Positions 4,726 through 5,028 of a stretch of DNA of 5,028 bases are shown here, piece by piece. The stretch is taken from contig JAEZKH010000064.1 in NCBI GenBank assembly GCA_023415515.1, forward strand, positions 1 to 5,028. The letters run 5' to 3'. The translations under genes were made by a program, and so were the position numbers. The notes beneath the pieces are model-generated. The model saw only the letters and a list, made by a program, of their open reading frames with translations. It ran no database searches and was not told the DNA's origin. Position 1 is the stretch's first letter, and each line of letters begins with the position of its first letter. This DNA is from Actinomycetes bacterium (lineage in GTDB: Bacteria > Actinomycetota > Actinomycetes > Mycobacteriales > Mycobacteriaceae).

Positions 4726-5028
4726 ATGAAAATCCACATCCGCATCCTGCTACTGGGCATCGTTGCGCTCTTCGCGCTCGGCACCCTGTCCGCCTGCTCG
4801 GGCGGCACGAAAGAAGCAACGGAGAGCACAGGATCGCCTGAGGCATCCGGTACTTCCGCCGCACCGGCTACGGCCACCGCATCACCGTTCCCGCAGTCGG
4901 CGAAGTACATCGCCGACACGAAGGCGGCCGACGGCAAGCCGATGGTGATCGGGATCGCCGTCGACGGTTCGGAGATCGCCGCATACGCATGCAACGGCAC
5001 CGACGACGAGGCGTGGTTCTTCGGCAAG
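4726..5028 (+). CDS. Secreted lipoprotein, 3' end cut by the window
   Basis: The frame is open from ATG 4726 to the window end (101 codons, no stop). The start of the product is a typical lipoprotein signal: short basic n-region (MKIHIR), hydrophobic core (about 7-20, LLLGIVALFALGT) and lipobox LSAC (21-24), so Cys24 would be diacylated by Lgt, processed by LspA and N-acylated by Lnt. A Ser/Thr/Ala/Pro-rich low-complexity tether follows (about 25-57), likely flexible and a possible site of O-mannosylation. A folded domain then begins (YIADTKAADGKPMVIGIAVDG... AYACNGTDDEAWFFGK); it resembles conserved mycobacterial lipoproteins of unknown function, but I cannot name a family. No Shine-Dalgarno is seen and no other in-frame start precedes the lipobox, so translation may be leaderless. 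It is separated by 78 nt from the regulator/hydrolase gene and probably has its own promoter beneath the 11-bp repeats. Confidence 0.88.
   Translation, partial: MKIHIRILLLGIVALFALGTLSACSGGTKEATESTGSPEASGTSAAPATATASPFPQSAKYIADTKAADGKPMVIGIAVDGSEIAAYACNGTDDEAWFFGK

Overview
The window is a high-GC actinobacterial chromosome segment, almost certainly from a Mycobacterium, probably a fast-growing species (Mycolicibacterium type). The best evidence is a 112-residue RbpA that, compared from memory, is nearly identical to M. tuberculosis Rv2050, lying tail to tail with a polyprenol-phosphate-mannose synthase gene (ppm1). The apolipoprotein N-acyltransferase (lnt) and ppm1 are separate cistrons overlapping by ATGA. 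This is the M. smegmatis arrangement; M. tuberculosis Rv2051c is a single fused protein. No mobile element, CRISPR array, tRNA or rRNA was seen.

Layout: (1) 32-2634, plus strand, the cell-envelope operon lnt-ppm1. Lnt puts the third acyl chain on lipoproteins, and Ppm1 makes the lipid-linked mannose donor used for lipoprotein mannosylation and for LM/LAM. (2) 2642-2980, minus strand, rbpA, converging on ppm1 with only 7 nt between the stop codons. (3) 2981-3102, a divergent control region. It holds a SigH/SigE-type ECF promoter pointing into rbpA, a 7-bp inverted repeat, and a candidate -10 element that would give a leaderless transcript to the right. (4) 3103-4647, plus strand, a likely two-gene operon: a small CX2C...CX3C zinc-binding protein of unknown function, then a winged-helix DNA-binding domain fused to an alpha/beta hydrolase. 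The two ORFs share a reading frame and are separated by one TAG and 12 nt. (5) 4648-4725, a short intergenic region with tandem 11-bp direct repeats and a perfect 7-bp inverted repeat. (6) 4726 to the window end, the 5' part of a secreted lipoprotein gene.

Regions 1-3 are well-understood core mycobacterial biology. The least described part is regions 4-6: a one-component regulator with a hydrolase as its likely sensor domain, beside an 11-bp tandem direct repeat of the kind OmpR/PhoB-type winged helices bind, placed just ahead of a lipoprotein gene. A hydrolase-sensor regulator controlling the neighbouring lipoprotein, and perhaps itself, is the main testable hypothesis. It is inference from arrangement, not demonstrated.
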